From assembly GCA_029204225.1 (NCBI GenBank), contig CM055103.1, forward strand, positions 45,047,970-45,111,969: 64,000 bases of DNA, given 5' to 3'. The notes under the pieces are model-generated. The model was not told the DNA's origin, searched no databases, and saw nothing but the letters and a program-made list of their open reading frames with translations. A program made the translations under genes and the position numbers. Origin of the DNA: Diphasiastrum complanatum (taxonomy: Eukaryota > Streptophyta > Lycopodiopsida > Lycopodiales > Lycopodiaceae). Positions 46,398-61,569 of the stretch are shown here, piece by piece (the first letter of the stretch is position 1; every line of letters starts with the position of its first letter).

Positions 46398-46651
46398 CTT
46401 TTCGACACTTCTCCGCAAGTTTATAGAAGGATTTTTCAATAACAACTATAACTTGCTTTAGCCTTGGCGGTCTTGGAAGGAGTCTATCAAAGATAAAGTC
46501 ACTCAGCAAAGAGGCTTAGGCTAAAATTATTATGATATTTTTTATAGAAAAGGGCCTTCGACAGTGGTGGGAGGAGCTATCAGAGATAGGGTCGCTTCCC
46601 AACGAGGCTAATGGCCCAATTCATTTTTTTTTATTATTTTTTCATAGAAAA

Positions 46652-46823
46652 TTAAACCCTTGTAGATTTCTCTGTGTCCTGGTCTCAACGAGATGGAACT
46701 TCAGAGGCCTCTACAAAAGTTTGTTTTTTTTTTTTTTTTTTGACAACAAACCCTTGCAGATTTCTCTGTGTCCTGGTCTTAGTGAGACTAAGATGGAACT
46801 TCAGAGGCCTTTACAAAAGTTTG
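46652..46823 (+). repeat. Tandem ~75-bp duplication with poly-T, copy 2
   Basis: This is the counterpart of 256-428. Homopolymer lengths differ by one or two bases, as expected for T runs. Confidence 0.75.
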
Positions 46824-46954
46824 TTGTTTGTTTTTTTTTTGTTTTTTTAAAAGAAGAGACTACGGTAAAAAAAAAAAACAGTGAGGGTAACTAGATTGTC
46901 AAAAGTTAAGGTTTAAAAAACATAGCAGATAAAAAATGAAATGAAAAACACAAC

Positions 46955-47797
46955 TCCGAAAAAGGCCTCAAAGATAACGCAAAAAGAGAAGAAGGAAAAT
47001 AAAAAAAATTAAGAGGTGAGAAGAAGAGAAGGAATGTTATATGCAGGAGAATGGAGAGCACAGTTTGGGATGCGGGTTCCTGGAGTGCAACAGTGAGGGA
47101 AAAGAGAAGGGAGCGGAGCAGGTAACTGGGGGTGGGGAGAGAGAGAGAGAGCAGGCAGGCAGGGAGGTGCGAGTAGAGCGGTGGAGGAGGTGGAGCGCAT
47201 GGAGGTGAAGAGATGAAGGAGGTGAAAGAGGTAGGAGCGAGCAGGAGCAGAAGGGAGGAGCAGCAAGCGAGCAGGGAGGAGGAAGGGAAAGCAGTGAGGG
47301 AAGAGGGGAAGCGGATCAGCAGAGAGAGGGGAAGGGAGCGACAGAGAGCAGGGGAGGGAGGTGAAGCGAGCATGGGACAAGCAAAGGAGAGAAGAGAGCA
47401 GGGAAGGAAGGTGGAGCAGGCAGGCAGTCTGGCTATGGAGGAGACGAGTAGCAGGCAGAAAAGGAGGGGCGAGCAGCAGGCGAAGGCAACAGGGAGGTGA
47501 GCGAGAACAGGAGAGTGAAAGGGGGCGGGTGAGGAGAGAGGAAGTGGAGCATGGAGTGTGGAGAAACAGGGGGAGGGAGCGAGAGGGAAAGTGGAGCAGC
47601 GAGCAGCAAGCGAGAGAAGCAGGGAGTGAGCGAGAGGGAGAAAGAGCGAGGCAGAGAAAGGCGGAGGAGCAAGGAGCGAGTAGGGGGGGAGAGAGTGGAG
47701 CTGTAGGCAAGGGTGGAAGGGAGGTAGGCAAGGCTGCGGGAGGTGAAGGAGCGAGGAGAAGGGAAGGAAGGGAGCAAGAATGGGGAGGGAAGAGAGA
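46955..47797 (+). repeat. Purine-rich tract, copy 2
   Basis: This is the counterpart of 560-1400 with about a dozen substitutions. A single inserted G near 47484 shifts the compositional frames, showing that they are not under coding constraint. Confidence 0.7.
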
Positions 47798-47836
47798 GAT
47801 TTGTGGATATTTTTTATTTTTTTTTTGTTTTTTCAA

Positions 47837-48554
<718 letters not shown>

Positions 48555-48866
48555 TCATTGTAGATTAGTGTGGATTAGATTTCCTGTTTGTGGATTAGTG
48601 TAGAATCAAGCATTCAAGTAAACTATAGAGACTCAAAAGGTGGTTTAGATCTTGCAAATCCTCATACATTCTAGTTTTTGATGTTTTTGGAAAGTCCAAG
48701 ACTCAAGAGATGAGTGTTTTTTGATTTTTGCACTTGAAATGCTTGCTAATTATATCCTCGTTTCTTTTTTTTTATTTTGTTTGATACATGTTAGATTAGT
48801 TTTATTTACAAGGATCTATTTCATTTGATTCTACAATAAGTAAAAGTAGGAATTTGTTAGGTGTTG
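48555..48866 (+). mobile_element. LTR-X related 3' fragment, copy 2
   Basis: This is the counterpart of 2128-2440. Confidence 0.55.
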
Positions 48867-49255
48867 TAGTTATATCCAGCCTGTCAGAGGATACTCGAGC
48901 AATGTTCTCACATTACCTGAAAACATGCAAGTCATGATGCTCACAACCTGCTACTTGGATTCACAAGATTGATGCTGATTCTGATTCTGACTACAAATAG
49001 GATAGTGATTTAGAAAACAAGAATCAATCTAACTCTAATTGTGAAGATCACTATTATGAGTGAAATGATGGTGAATCTAGTCACTACGGACAATATGTAT
49101 AATATGGAGACTGTATAAAACGAAGAGAAAAACATTTTGATGATTATGATGATCAACAAGCTACCAGATGAGTCAACATAATCCAAGTGGTGGTGCTTAT
49201 AGTAGGGACAATGACAATGAGCTAAATTCATGTCAACATCCTTATATGGACCAAC

Positions 49256-50155
49256 TTTCTCAGCCTATGGTGGAAACAATGACGGTGCAGAGATGACATG
49301 TTCTCCACAAATTTGATGGTAGAATGTGAGAACATGGTTGGACAACTTTGACAGGTATTTTCAATCACAACCAAGTAGTGACTGACAAGATTCTATTTGC
49401 AAGAACATACCTTGATGGATCTGCAAAAATCTGGTGGCAATATTGGATGCAGTGTGAGGAACCTCAAATTACCAATGATCAAATGACCAATCCTTTATAC
49501 AAAAGTGCATCGAGGAATTCAAATGTGCATATGGCCAAGGATGGCATTCTACCCAATAAACGTCTACTATTGAGATCTATTTCAATGACTTCCATAAGAT
49601 TATGAATAGATATGGTTATTAGGTGGAGCAATTTAGCACAATGCACTATATTTTAGGCTTGAAGTTTGAGATAAGAGCTTGTTTATCTAAGCATATATAT
49701 TAGAAGACTTGGATTTTGTCATTATCCAACATAAGATCTTATGTTCATATCATAGAACATGAACTGAACAAGGGACAACGTGAAGCTATGACAAAATTCT
49801 TAACACCACTAGGGCGTAGTTTAGAAATATGCCAGTTGCTAGATATTAGAAATATGATAATGTAGTTACAAAAGTTGAAGGATCATGACAAGTGCCTGTA
49901 GTTCAATTGGAAAAGACTGTTAATCTGGAAATGCAAGAAAATGAAGGGTCAAGTGATTTTGATGATTTATCATTAACATCATTAGAAGATGAATTGGAAG
50001 TGTGAAATGACGATAAAGATAATTTTTCATCAACGTTATTAGTGAATGAATTTGTAGTGCAAATTGTTGAAGAGAAACAATTATCAACAATGGGAAAGCC
50101 TAGACCAGCCAACTTCATCGACAACTCTTGATTGGCCGATTTGAATATATTAAAT
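49256..50155 (+). pseudogene. Decayed gypsy-like gag, copy 2
   Basis: This is the counterpart of 2830-3740. An 11-base deletion (corresponding to about 3677-3687) removes part of the acidic linker. The WW-containing capsid piece is unchanged. Confidence 0.6.
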
Positions 50156-50604
50156 GTTGAGGATGATCAGCGTGAAAGCTTTGCCATTCTTTAGCATCCA
50201 TCTAGAGATTGTTGTCTCATCTGCATCAGGATTTGCTTCAACACCTATGTAGACATCATACAAATATTCCATCGAGCTTGTCTATGCCGAAACCAACCTT
50301 ACTTTGAGAATCCATATGGAACTTTGCCTATATGATAGTGCCAACTAGTAGTGAATTAAAAATGAAAAATAAAACCTAGTGCTATTATATTAAAAAAACA
50401 ATTACTCTATCAATTTGATACAATCATCTTCAGATATGAAGCAAGCTATTAAACTATAATTGCCTCTACATTTGTCTTGTGATTTTATGCTTCCTATAAG
50501 GGAAGCTCCTTAGATCCTGCTTACAAGTTACAAACACAATGGATAACACACTATGGAGAAACCTTCCAACCAAGTAGAAGCATCCAATCAAACTCTAGAA
50601 GGCT

Positions 50605-51146
50605 CAGAACACACTAAATGGAGTTTAGACAAGGTATGAGACAGTGTATGCATGTGTAAAGTTATCAATAGCAATTCTATGAATAGTTGGTCCATGCTTA
50701 GGACTCTATTCTAGGTGAATCTATGTATAGGAGACTTAGGGCTATGCATGGCTATGTGCCTAGGTTGCTTTTGGCTCTATATATTGAGGCCAAACTCACC
50801 CTATTCCTCATCATGGTTTTGGATTCATTGACAAGCTCTCACTCTATATTCATTGACATGCTCTCACTCTATATTGACAAGCCAAGGAACAAGAAGCATG
50901 AATATAGAGTGAGAGCTTGTCAATGAATCCAAAACCATGATGAGGAATAGGGTGAGTGTGGCCTCAATATATAGAGCCAAAAGCAACCTAGGCACATAGC
51001 CATGCATAGCCCTAAGTCTCCTATACATAGATTCACCTAGAATAGAGTCCTAAGCATGGACCAACTATTCATAGAATTGCTATTGATAACTTTACACATG
51101 CATACACTGTCTCATACCTTGTCTAGACTCCATTTAGTGTGTTATG
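50605..51146. repeat. 542-bp near-perfect inverted repeat, copy 2
   Basis: This is the counterpart of 4190-4731. Two of the three arm mismatches seen in copy 1 are absent here (ATAGGAG pairs with CTCCTAT, and TGTGTAA with TTACACA). A new one occurs (GTGAGTGTGG in the right arm) and another at the outer edge. The arms therefore evolve independently in the two copies, and the ancestral hairpin was closer to perfect. Confidence 0.93.
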
Positions 51147-51474
51147 GGCCTCACAAGGATATTAGCTACTTTTGGGTCACGTCCAGTATGACGTGGCATA
51201 AGTAACAGCTTGTTTCACTGGAGTACTGTGTATCCAAGACTAGGAGTATACTGAATCCTATATATTGATCATGGACATGACATTCTTTCCTCCTTAAACT
51301 GCTTCTATCCTTAGAAGCTAAACTTCAAGAAATTCTTCCTTATGCTATCAACTCTCTCCCAAGAATTATCATCCTCAGTACGACCTTTGGGGTGAATGAA
51401 TTGGAAAATAAAACCAACTGTTGTATGTTGATGATGTTATTTCCAAGAGTGTAATGGGAGGGTGATGAATGCTC

Positions 51475-51800
51475 GTGTGACACTACCTCTTAGCATGCAA
51501 AAAGTTTAAAAGTGATGTGTATTCTGCAGGTGATGTTAGGTTTGGTGATGGCGTTCTGAATGGTAATCAAACGACAATGGTGGATACGCAGTGGAGGTGG
51601 ACTGTAATCGATGACAGAAGCATGGAACAAGAGAGCATCGAGATTGAGCACAGGAGCAGGAAGATTGCCAGTTGTTGCAAAAAAATCCAAAAATTGCACT
51701 TCGCTGAGGTGCAAATGGTGTCGTGGGCATGGCATTTATGGACGCCGTCGTCTGGTTTCAGACGAGATGTGACGTGCCAGTTCATTGAGTTTTGAAATTG
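51475..51800 (-). mobile_element. 3' non-coding part of gypsy family G, copy 2
   Basis: This is the counterpart of 5060-5385 with a handful of substitutions. Confidence 0.6.
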
Positions 51801-52046
51801 GAGCCTCCGGTCGAGATTGGAGTGGTTGCTCCGGTCAAGATTTGATAGAGTACTTCAGTTGAGATCCAACAGAACACTTTGGTCGAGATCCAATAGCACG
51901 CTTTGGTCGAGATCCAACAACACGCATCAGTTGAGATCCAACAGGAAGCTCCGGTCGATATTTGACAGGATGCTCCGGTCAAGATTTGATAGGAGTCCTT
52001 CGGTTGAGATTTGACAGGAACCCTTCGTTCGAAATTTGACAAGAGT
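51800..52046 (+). repeat. 24-bp minisatellite array, copy 2 (one unit fewer)
   Basis: This is the counterpart of 5385-5655. One complete 24-base unit (CCGGACACTTCGG-type) is absent, so the repeats still change length by whole units. Confidence 0.9.
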
Positions 52047-52427
52047 CCTATATGGAACTTTGTGATGCAATTGAAGAACTTCAAGAGGGAAAATATGACT
52101 ATGGCTCGAAATAGAAGTTCTAATGGGAATGAAGTATCACAATGAATGATTGTATGTTCAATTGGGAATATTGAGATATCATACAAGCATAAATGAGATG
52201 GGCCTAAAGTGTGATAAATCTTGTCCAGATGGTGTAGTCTATCCTTTGTTGACCTAGAACATTCATGACAAAGGTGTATTTATAGAAAAAAAATATGCAC
52301 AGGAAGTAAATAATACAAGTACGAATTATAAACAAGAAAAGGATACGAAAATAGACATGCAAAAAGAAAATAACAAGCATGGAAATAAGAAAACAAAAAA
52401 TGTAAAATAAATACTATGGAAAAAGTG

Positions 52428-52682
52428 TTAAATTGGGTCAACAAAAAACAACTCTTTGTAATACCGCCGTAGACGACCACTATCGACGACAATGTCTAGG
52501 CGTATTCCGTCAAGTGTTTGCAGCTAGACTGCACCATTAGGAAAGATTTTATTAATAACATACGGGCCCTCAATTCGGAATTTCAATTTTTCGGGGTGTT
52601 TCTTTGATGTGTAAAGAAGCACCTCGTCACCTAAGTGTAAATTCTTGTTGCGCAAGTGACGGTCATGCCAGGCCTTTTGGCA
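52428..52682 (-). pseudogene. Gypsy integrase C-terminal remnant, copy 2
   Basis: This is the counterpart of 6038-6292. A G-to-A change converts the Gln of AVQLQ to a stop at 52524-52526, private to this copy. Confidence 0.85.
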
Positions 52683-52969
52683 CCATTTCCACAGCTACAC
52701 AGACACTTATCAATGTTAAACCTTTTCGATTGGTGCTGCCAAACAATTGTGTTGAAGTCTCCCATATGCATCCCTGTCGAGCTCGTCACTTTGGTCATGA
52801 CCGAAGTACAGTTCCATTTTCGACTGAGGCTTCACGCTCCTTACCTAGCCGGACTCCACGACTCTCGTCTGAATCGGACTGTTACACACCAACTCTCCAC
52901 CGAGTCACGACTTAAAAAAAACTTGCCAAGTCCTGAGTTCAACCTCAATCAGAGCACATCACTAAAATC

Positions 52970-53530
52970 TCAACCGGTGCCTTTCACTTACATCTCTAAC
53001 GGAGGCACCCTATAAGATCTCAACCGGAGGCACCTTGTAAGATCTCAACCAGAGACACCCTGTAAAATCTCAACTGGAAGCTTTCTGTTAAATCTCGACC
53101 GAAGTTTCCTATCCAATCTGAACCGGCGGCTTTCTGTCAAATCTTGACCGGAGCCTTCCGTCCTAATATCGACCAAAGCCTTTTGTTAAATCTCGACTGA
53201 AGCTTCCTATCAAATCTCAACCAACGTGTTCTGTCAGATCTCGACCAAAACCATTCTCTCAGATCTCGACCGAAGCATCCTGTCAAATCTTAACCAAATT
53301 ATGATCTCGACTGATGCCATTCTATCAAATCTCGACCGAAGGCGTTCTATAGAATCTCAACCAGAGGCTTCCTGTCAGATCTTGACCGAAGCCCTCTGTC
53401 AAATCTCGACAACAGGCTTTCTCTCAGATCTCAACTGAAGCTTTCTATCAGATCTCGACCGAAGCCCTCTATTAAATCTTGACCAGAGCCATTCACTCAG
53501 ATCTCGACCAGACCTTTCTATCAATTCTCA
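52970..53530 (+). repeat. 24-bp minisatellite array, inverted orientation, copy 2
   Basis: This is the counterpart of 6580-7140. The unit number appears unchanged, with scattered substitutions. Confidence 0.9.
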
Positions 53531-53822
53531 CATGAGGATTTCCTATCAACTCTCAACCAAGAGTTTTGCCTTCCAACCTAAACCAAGTCAACTTCAAAAT
53601 AAAGTCTACTTTTTTATTTGACTAGGTCTCAGTGTTTGCCAAATACCACAATTCTTTCCAAATTTATTGCAAAACCCTAACACCAAAAAACAAAACAACT
53701 GTGAAATTTGGACACCACCACATTATTCATCTCTGACTAATATATATATATATAAAAAAAGTCAAGTTACCAAAGAGTCCAAGAGGCCTACTTGACCAAT
53801 CCTAAGGTACTCTAGAGTTGTT

Positions 53823-54127
53823 ATGGATCGTCCTTACAATCCGAATTCCACAGAGGACTATCTACCGGAGATGGTCTCTCCATCTACTGAACAGGCTCGA
53901 TTCAATAGATATTCTAGAATGAAATCCCAAGTCCAAGAGCCATCAACCAACCCATTTGACAGATGGGAACCAATGCATTTTGAATCTCCATACGATCAAC
54001 CACATTTTCATGCTGTAGAATTTTCACATGCACGAGCTCACTTAAACGATGCTTTTGCAAATAATCTTCTACGTTCTGATGAACTCCCAAGTTAGATTTA
54101 CCTAAGTACGGCACCAAATGTTCATAG
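53823..54127 (+). pseudogene. Gypsy gag N-terminal fragment, copy 2
   Basis: This is the counterpart of 7431-7735. A single Lys-to-Arg change is visible in the 90-residue frame. Confidence 0.55.
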
Positions 54128-54152
54128 ATTTTCGTCAAATCTATGAACACGG

Positions 54153-56137
54153 TTTAATTTCTTTGTTTTACTTCTTCGTTCTTTCCGATGTTTACAGTTC
54201 TTTACTGGTAAATCTTTTTGTTTAGAACAATTTCCAGGCAAAAGTATTTTCAGATCACAACGTGTATTCCCAGCTTGTCAGTGGGGATGAAACGGTTGCG
54301 AACACTCAGCTACATGCACTTACAAGCCATGCAACCAACTCCTAGCTCAAGCATATATCAACGTTCTGGACAAAGAGTAAATCTATAATCTATCTACCAA
54401 ACTATCTTAGGAAATCAGATAATAATGCAATAACTCTTAACATGTTTGATTCTACTGCCATCACTTCTCACATCAACAGCTTCAAGTCCCTATTAGATCA
54501 GTTAGCAGTTGTAGGATGTTCTATTCAAGATGATGATGCCGTCATGACCTTGCTTTCTCTTCTTCCAAAGTCGTAGCTATGAGCACTTTGTGGTGATGAT
54601 CTCTACACAACCGGACCTCACCTTTCAAAAGGTGATTGGTCATCTTCTTCAAGAAGAAATACGGAGAAAGACTAGCAGCCTGTCCATAAAAGACAAATCC
54701 ATGGCTCTTACACCAAGAAGAAAGACTATTCCAAGGGCAAGAATCAAGTGCAGCAGTAACAGCAGAAGCCTCACACTCAAGGTGAGCACGGTGGATCGAA
54801 CAAGAAGCTCTTCTGTAGATATTGCAAGAGCGCTGATCACGACATCAAGGAGTGTCGTATCTAGATCTACAATGAGGCAAAGAAGCAGCAACAACAACAG
54901 CAGCCAGAGACTCCTCCAATGCGGTCAAATTCAAGGAGTTGTTAATGGCTTACATCAGCATCGAAGACTATGATAGTTGGTACCCAGACAACGGCGCTAC
55001 CCAACACATGACCTCTCGCAAGGAATGATTTACAAGGTACACAGCTTACAACAGAGACCAATTTATCTACCTTGGATATTCTAGCACCATATGCGTGGAA
55101 GGCAAAGGAACAGTGAAAAACACCTTTAACAAAGATCTATCTATTTGTGTTCCTAACATCCTTCATGTTCCTCAGTTATTAAAGAACCTGTTATCAATAT
55201 CTAAGATAACTGATTAGGGCCACATTGTTACCTTCTCATCTGAGGAGTGTACAATACTCGAGGAAGATACTACTCTGACTACATGCACTAGAGTCGGAAA
55301 TCTTTACGTACTCTCTAGTTGCATTAGCTAGTATCTCTAATGAAAATGTAAACAACAGTGCTGTTCTATGGCATAGTCGATTTGGACACGTGAATACAAG
55401 ATCACTTTCTTATATGCATTGTAATAATTTAGTTGATGGACTAAATTTCTCTTCTTCATTAGGTAGAAAATCTTTCTTTTTTGAATCATGCATCTATGGG
55501 AAGCACTCTAGAAGCAAGTTTCCAAAATTATATTCCATCAAAACAAAGCATGTATTGGATCTTGTACATTGCGATCTCTGATATATATTCAGGGAAGTTT
55601 AGATCATGTATTATATTATGATGAAAATTCTATCGACCCACTCGTCCTGCGAGGCTACTCCGACTCAGATTGAGGAGGAACACGCTCTACCATAAAATCT
55701 ACCCCCGGGTTCTGTTTCTATCTGGTAGGGGGACCGATTTTGTGGAACTCAAGGAAGCAAAAATCAGTTGCGCTTTTTTCGACCGAGGTAGAGTACATCG
55801 AAGCATGTCAAGCTTCAAAAGAAGCTGTATGGACCAGTTATTACTTCACGACTTCCATCACACTCAGTTTAATGTTACCACCATTCTATGTGACAACTTG
55901 AGCTGTATTTCATTGTCACTGAATCCCAGATTTCATGGCAAATCCAAGCACATAAAAATCCAATATCATTTCATTCGGGAGAAAGTTTTCTCAAGGCAAG
56001 TGATCCTTCAATACTGCTCCACAAAAGAAATGGTCGTAGACATCTTTATCAACGCGCTTCCCAAGATCAAACGTCAAAAGTTCTTCAACATGCTGAACCT
56101 GACAAAGATACCAAGGCACCAACCGTGACCTTAAGGG
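54153..56137 (+). pseudogene. Copia C1 gag-pol relic, copy 2
   Basis: This is the counterpart of 7761-9745, with the same internal deletion from pre-integrase to RNase H. Private changes are one extra A near 54890, which restores a Gln-rich linker reading after the knuckle, and a stop in the protease region at 55215-55217. Glu-to-Lys occurs in KHIKIQYHF. Confidence 0.82.
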
Positions 56138-56141
56138 GGAC

Positions 56142-56968
56142 TGTTGGAAATTAAGCTCACAATTGTCTCCTTGGTGAATGACTAATTTCTATTTCATGAT
56201 TCTTCTTGCATGTTTATTGATCATTGATCTAGGGTCATGTGAAACCAACTTTGGTTCTACGTCTGCTCATCTGATACCTGCAGGAATCACAAACTTAGAC
56301 AACCAATTTATTTGAAGAACATCTACAATGAGCTTCCGGCTGATCTCCATCAAAGGGTAACCAATCCTATCATAATTTCAAATTCAGATGTTAAGTTCAA
56401 TAATTTGAAGTCATTGAAGACTTGGCCATCTTCAACAACTTCCACAAAATTAGCATTTAGAACAAGTTTGCAGAAATACATTACTTTTTCGACAGTCTGT
56501 AGAAATACACTATGTCTTCAACAACTTCGGCTCTTTTGCATTTCCTCAAAATGCGACACATGCATAGTTTAAAAGTTTAATTGTTTTTAACACCTTCAAT
56601 TTTTTTGCATTTTCTTGAAGAGAGAAAAATTTCCGAAGGTCATCTATTTTCCTCAGTCTAGCTCTTCGCGAATCATTTGCGACTAATAATTTGTCTAGCT
56701 GTTCACGACAAATTATTCTTCTAGTGTTTTGTTAATGTTTGGCTATGTAATCAGAACGACCGTGATTTCTATCACTAATGTTTTGTTCATTTCTGATAGG
56801 CGTAGTCATGCTTAGGGAAGACGTAATATAGCTCATTTCGCTGCGCACGAAAACATTCCGTTCGAGTTCGTTTCTCGTTCGAGTTTTGAGTTCGCTTCTT
56901 CTTTGTGTTTGTTTTCTTTTCGAGCTATTTATTTTCATCTCTCACACTCACACACCCTCCTTCTAACA
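56142..56968 (+). mobile_element. Copia C1 3' LTR, copy 2
   Basis: This is the counterpart of 9749-10575, with the same ends and length and few substitutions. Confidence 0.8.
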
Positions 56969-58443
56969 AATTTGTGTTAAATAGAATCAAAATAAAAAAT
57001 AATTATCATATAATGATATGTGTAACCAAATTATTTATACATTGTATCCAAATGTCGTTTAACATTTCTAATTTAAGATCACTCTAAGAGAATTTAACAT
57101 AAAATTTAATACATTGTGTCAATACATTTTTTTCGGATTTAAAAGAAACTTAAATAAATAAATAAAAATTTAATTTACTTCTTAAAATCCGATGCGTCGT
57201 ATGGAGTTGGTGTGTCCAGCGCGATACAGTGCATTGGATTTTATAATAATTTTTATTTATTTTTATTACACTGGATCGAGTTGGACACACCAACTCCATG
57301 CACTGCATCGAACTGGTGCTTCAACCAATATATTGTATCGAGTTGAAGCATCTTCTCTGATGGTTGTTATAGGAAGTTCTAGGTATTCTATTCATTTTAT
57401 CGAGATATCAACCAATTTAGTATCATGTTTATATTCTGATGGCTTCAACACTTGGAATGGTTGAGCTACTGAAGCTACCTTTGATTAATGTGTCAATTCA
57501 TATTATTTTTGAAAAGTTCAGATTATAACTAGAGGGAGTGTTTTTATTTACTAATGATCAGAGCTAAAGGATCTATTAATGGTAATGCATAGTGTTCCAA
57601 GAAACCCTAGCTAAGAAGGCCAGCAAATTGGATGTAGAAGAAATTGTATCTTCTTATGTCCTCTTGACAAATAAATAGGATATGACAATAACGTTGCTGT
57701 CAGATCCAAATATATTCCAAAATTTTATTTACAAAGTCTTGTATTTACTGTTCTCTGTTTTGTTCTAGTAATCTAAATATTTAACACACGTCAACAACTT
57801 TTTGCAGCAAAGAGAAATAGGAGTGAACCCACGTCTACAACTTTTTCCGTCACAGAAAGATAGGAAATTATATTTCTATGCAATTGAAGATAACATGGAG
57901 ATGTCATAACATTGAAACATTACACTTGTCTAGACTGTGATCGTTTAGAAAGATATTTGAAAATATTACATGTAATGCATAGTTGGTGCATTTTTTTATG
58001 TCCATTCTTTAGACTGCTTAACAAGCAGAATGGGCGGAGACCCACTCTTTTCAACAAAGTCATTTTTACAACATCTTCAGGATCTGTTTCATGGTTCATG
58101 GGGGATACAGATAGCTACGAGTTTTTGTATGTATTGGTATTAGTGCAAGAAGCATAAATATCTGAACATTTTGCGAAAGACTACCATTTAATTTTCTAAA
58201 ATGCATGAAATCAAGACATTATTGTGTATAGTTTATTGTGTCAAAATGCATGTATTTGAAAATAGAACAAATTTTAATATGTTTCAATTTCTCATTATTT
58301 TATTTTAAATTTTATTATGAAAAGTGACTTGCAAACCATGTCTGTTTAAAAGTTCAAAAATCTTGAAAATGTACAAAATCACACTTTTTTTGGTCATTTT
58401 TCAAACATGTTTTATGCATGCGCAAGGTGTTTTTGAAAAGCAC
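56969..58443. other. Unassigned AT-rich sequence, copy 2
   Basis: This is the counterpart of 10576-12050. It holds the inverted repeat at 57201-57299 and nothing else recognised. Confidence 0.4.
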
Positions 58444-58713
58444 CCTAATTTAAGACACTTTTTGAGAGAATTTTAGAGAATATTCCAAAAGTGTCTTAAA
58501 TTAGGATTGCCTATAAATAGACAAGGGACATCACTTTTGAAATCTTTTGGCTCATTTGCAATTGAGAGAACTAGGAGCTCCATCTCCTCTTTCTCCTTTG
58601 TGAATGTGCTCATTGGGATCTTGATCTTGCTAGGTCTCATGTGTCCCATCACATGAATCCATGTACTCCTCACTCTCCATTATGGAATCCATCTCATTTT
58701 GAGCTCATGCAAT
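58444..58713 (+). mobile_element. 19-bp inverted repeat and family Z LTR fragment, copy 2
   Basis: This is the counterpart of 12051-12320. The perfect inverted repeat at 58444-58505 and the CTATAAATAG box are both intact. Confidence 0.75.
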
Positions 58714-58869
58714 TCCAACTAAATCGTTCTTATTCATATTGTAATTGTCGTTCGGTTGATTTAAGGCCTTTTTGGGCCTTATATTATGCAAAATAATATA
58801 GGGCCCATTTTTTTTCTCATTTTTAATCAAATGAGAGAGAGAGCACAAGAACCAGAGAGGTCGCACATG

Positions 58870-59406
<537 letters not shown>

Positions 59407-59702
59407 AATGCAGCAGGAGAGAGGGAGAGACATCAAAAAATCAGCCAAATCGTCAATTACGTGAGGTAATGGTCCATTGGTCGAACCATTACCACAAATA
59501 ATTCGGTCCCCGGACAGCTCGTGGCCTCTGCCACTCGTTGTCGGGCCCCAGATTATTTATGGTAAATGGCAATTCCATTTAGAATCGCTCTGTACTAGCA
59601 ACTGGCACACAAAGATTCTATTCTTGAAAAATACAAAAGAAAACTAAGAGTTGGAATGATGGGCACAAATTATTTCAAGCTTGACTAGTACGATATTCTT
59701 CA

Positions 59703-61569
59703 CTATAGTATACTTGCCACGTGAACTATTTTCAATGGTTGACCTTTAGAAAGTGGTAAAAACTCTTTGGCAAGCTCCACTATGTGGAGATCCTTGAGAT
59801 TGGGCTTCTCTCCAAATAGAGCTTCAAATGGTGTGATTCCTCCAATGGCTTGGTTTGGCAATCTATTGCACAAATAGTTAGCACAAGTTATTGCTTCACC
59901 CCAAAATGGTTTGGATAGAGAAGCATCTAACCTTAAGGCCTTAGCACACTCACAAAGAGATCTATTTCTTCTCTCACTCACTCCATTTTCTTGAGGGGTG
60001 TATGGACAAGACAACTCCCTCTTTATGTCAATAGTCAATCAACTTATTGGAGATATATTCACCTCCATTATCACTCCTTAATACCTTAATCTTGGTACTA
60101 AGTTGATTTTCTACCAAAGTCTTGAACTTTACAAAAGAATCAAACACCATTGATTTGCTAGACAAGAGGTACATCCAACAAAATCTAGAATAGTCATCAA
60201 TGAAGACTACATAGTACTTGGAACCACCATTAGACTCATGTGAAAAACTATGAACATCCGAATGGATGAGTTCAAGAGGAGAGTTTGATCTTGATGTAGA
60301 TCTTGAGAAGGGTAGTTTGTGAGCCTTTGAGAGGCTGCATGCTTCACATCTCTTCCCACACTTTGACAAATGCTTGGGGAGTCCAATCGCAAGCTCCTTT
60401 GCTACCATAGATTCCATGGCTTTGTAGTTGGGATGGCCCAACCTTTTGTGCCACAGTTCCACCTTTGATAACTCCACCTTTGCCAGCTTAACACTCTCCA
60501 CTGCAACATTAGCATCAAGCTTAAACAATCTACCTTGCTTAAAGCCTTTGGCTGTACATTCATCATTTCTAAGGATGGAACAAACTCCATGCTTAAATTG
60601 TACATCCAGGCCATTATCCATTAACTGGCCAACACTAAGCAAATTCTTGGTTAACTTAGGAACATAAAGAACATTATCAAGATTCATCCTTTTGGATGAT
60701 CCCACATACAAGAGAATTGTTCCTATTCCACTTATCTTACGTTCTTGACTACTTGCAATATAGATTGATCTATGTAAATCATTGTAAGAAAGTAAAGTGG
60801 AGAATATGTCCTTTTGATATGTCATGTGGAAACTAGCCCCACTATCAATCCACCAAGAATCATTGGTGTTGCTCTTGGATGATGGTGGTTTGTTGGAAAC
60901 CATCAAGGATGACTCTTCATCCTCCTCCTCCTCCTGATGTGCAATGTTGCTTTGTTTGCTCTCTTGTGCCTTCTTCTTCTTGAGACATTCTGATGCAAAA
61001 TGTTCTTTCTTTCCATAGAAAAAACATTTGTAATTGGACTTGTCTTTTATCTTGCCCGTTGAGCTTGAAGCCTCATCCTCCTCCTTGGTCTCCTTGAAGT
61101 GCTTCTTCTTGCCAGGTTTTCTTCTTGCCTTTGAATGAGAAATTAGCTTTCTCATCACCATCATGCGGAGAAATGACATTCATTCTTGCATTGGTATGCA
61201 TCATCTTACACTCTTTAGCCACTAATACACTGTGTAGCTTTTCTATAGTAGGCAAAGTGTCTTGGATTGCAAAGCTTTGGACCAAATTTGTAAAGCCACT
61301 CCCTAGACCATTGAGGACAATCTGAACAAGCTCACTATCTTGAATCTTCTCTCCAATGGAAGGTAACTCCCTATTGAGAGACTTGATTCTTAGCACATAA
61401 TCATGTGCACTCTCATCACTCCTCTTCATGCCTTGTAGAATCTGATTCCTAAGCATGAAAACCCTCGAAGTGTTACTAGACTCATAGATAGATTTTAAAG
61501 ATTCCCAAGCCTCTTTAGCACTCTTACATGATGATACTTTCCTTAAAAGATCATTGCTTACATTCATCT
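59703..61569 (-). pseudogene. Copia C3 gag-pol relic, copy 2
   Basis: This is the counterpart of 13024-14890. The 383-residue piece differs by a single residue (Lys for Arg in the KARRKPGKKK region). The gag differs by two visible residues. The integrase frameshift and the 3' truncation are shared with copy 1. Confidence 0.9.
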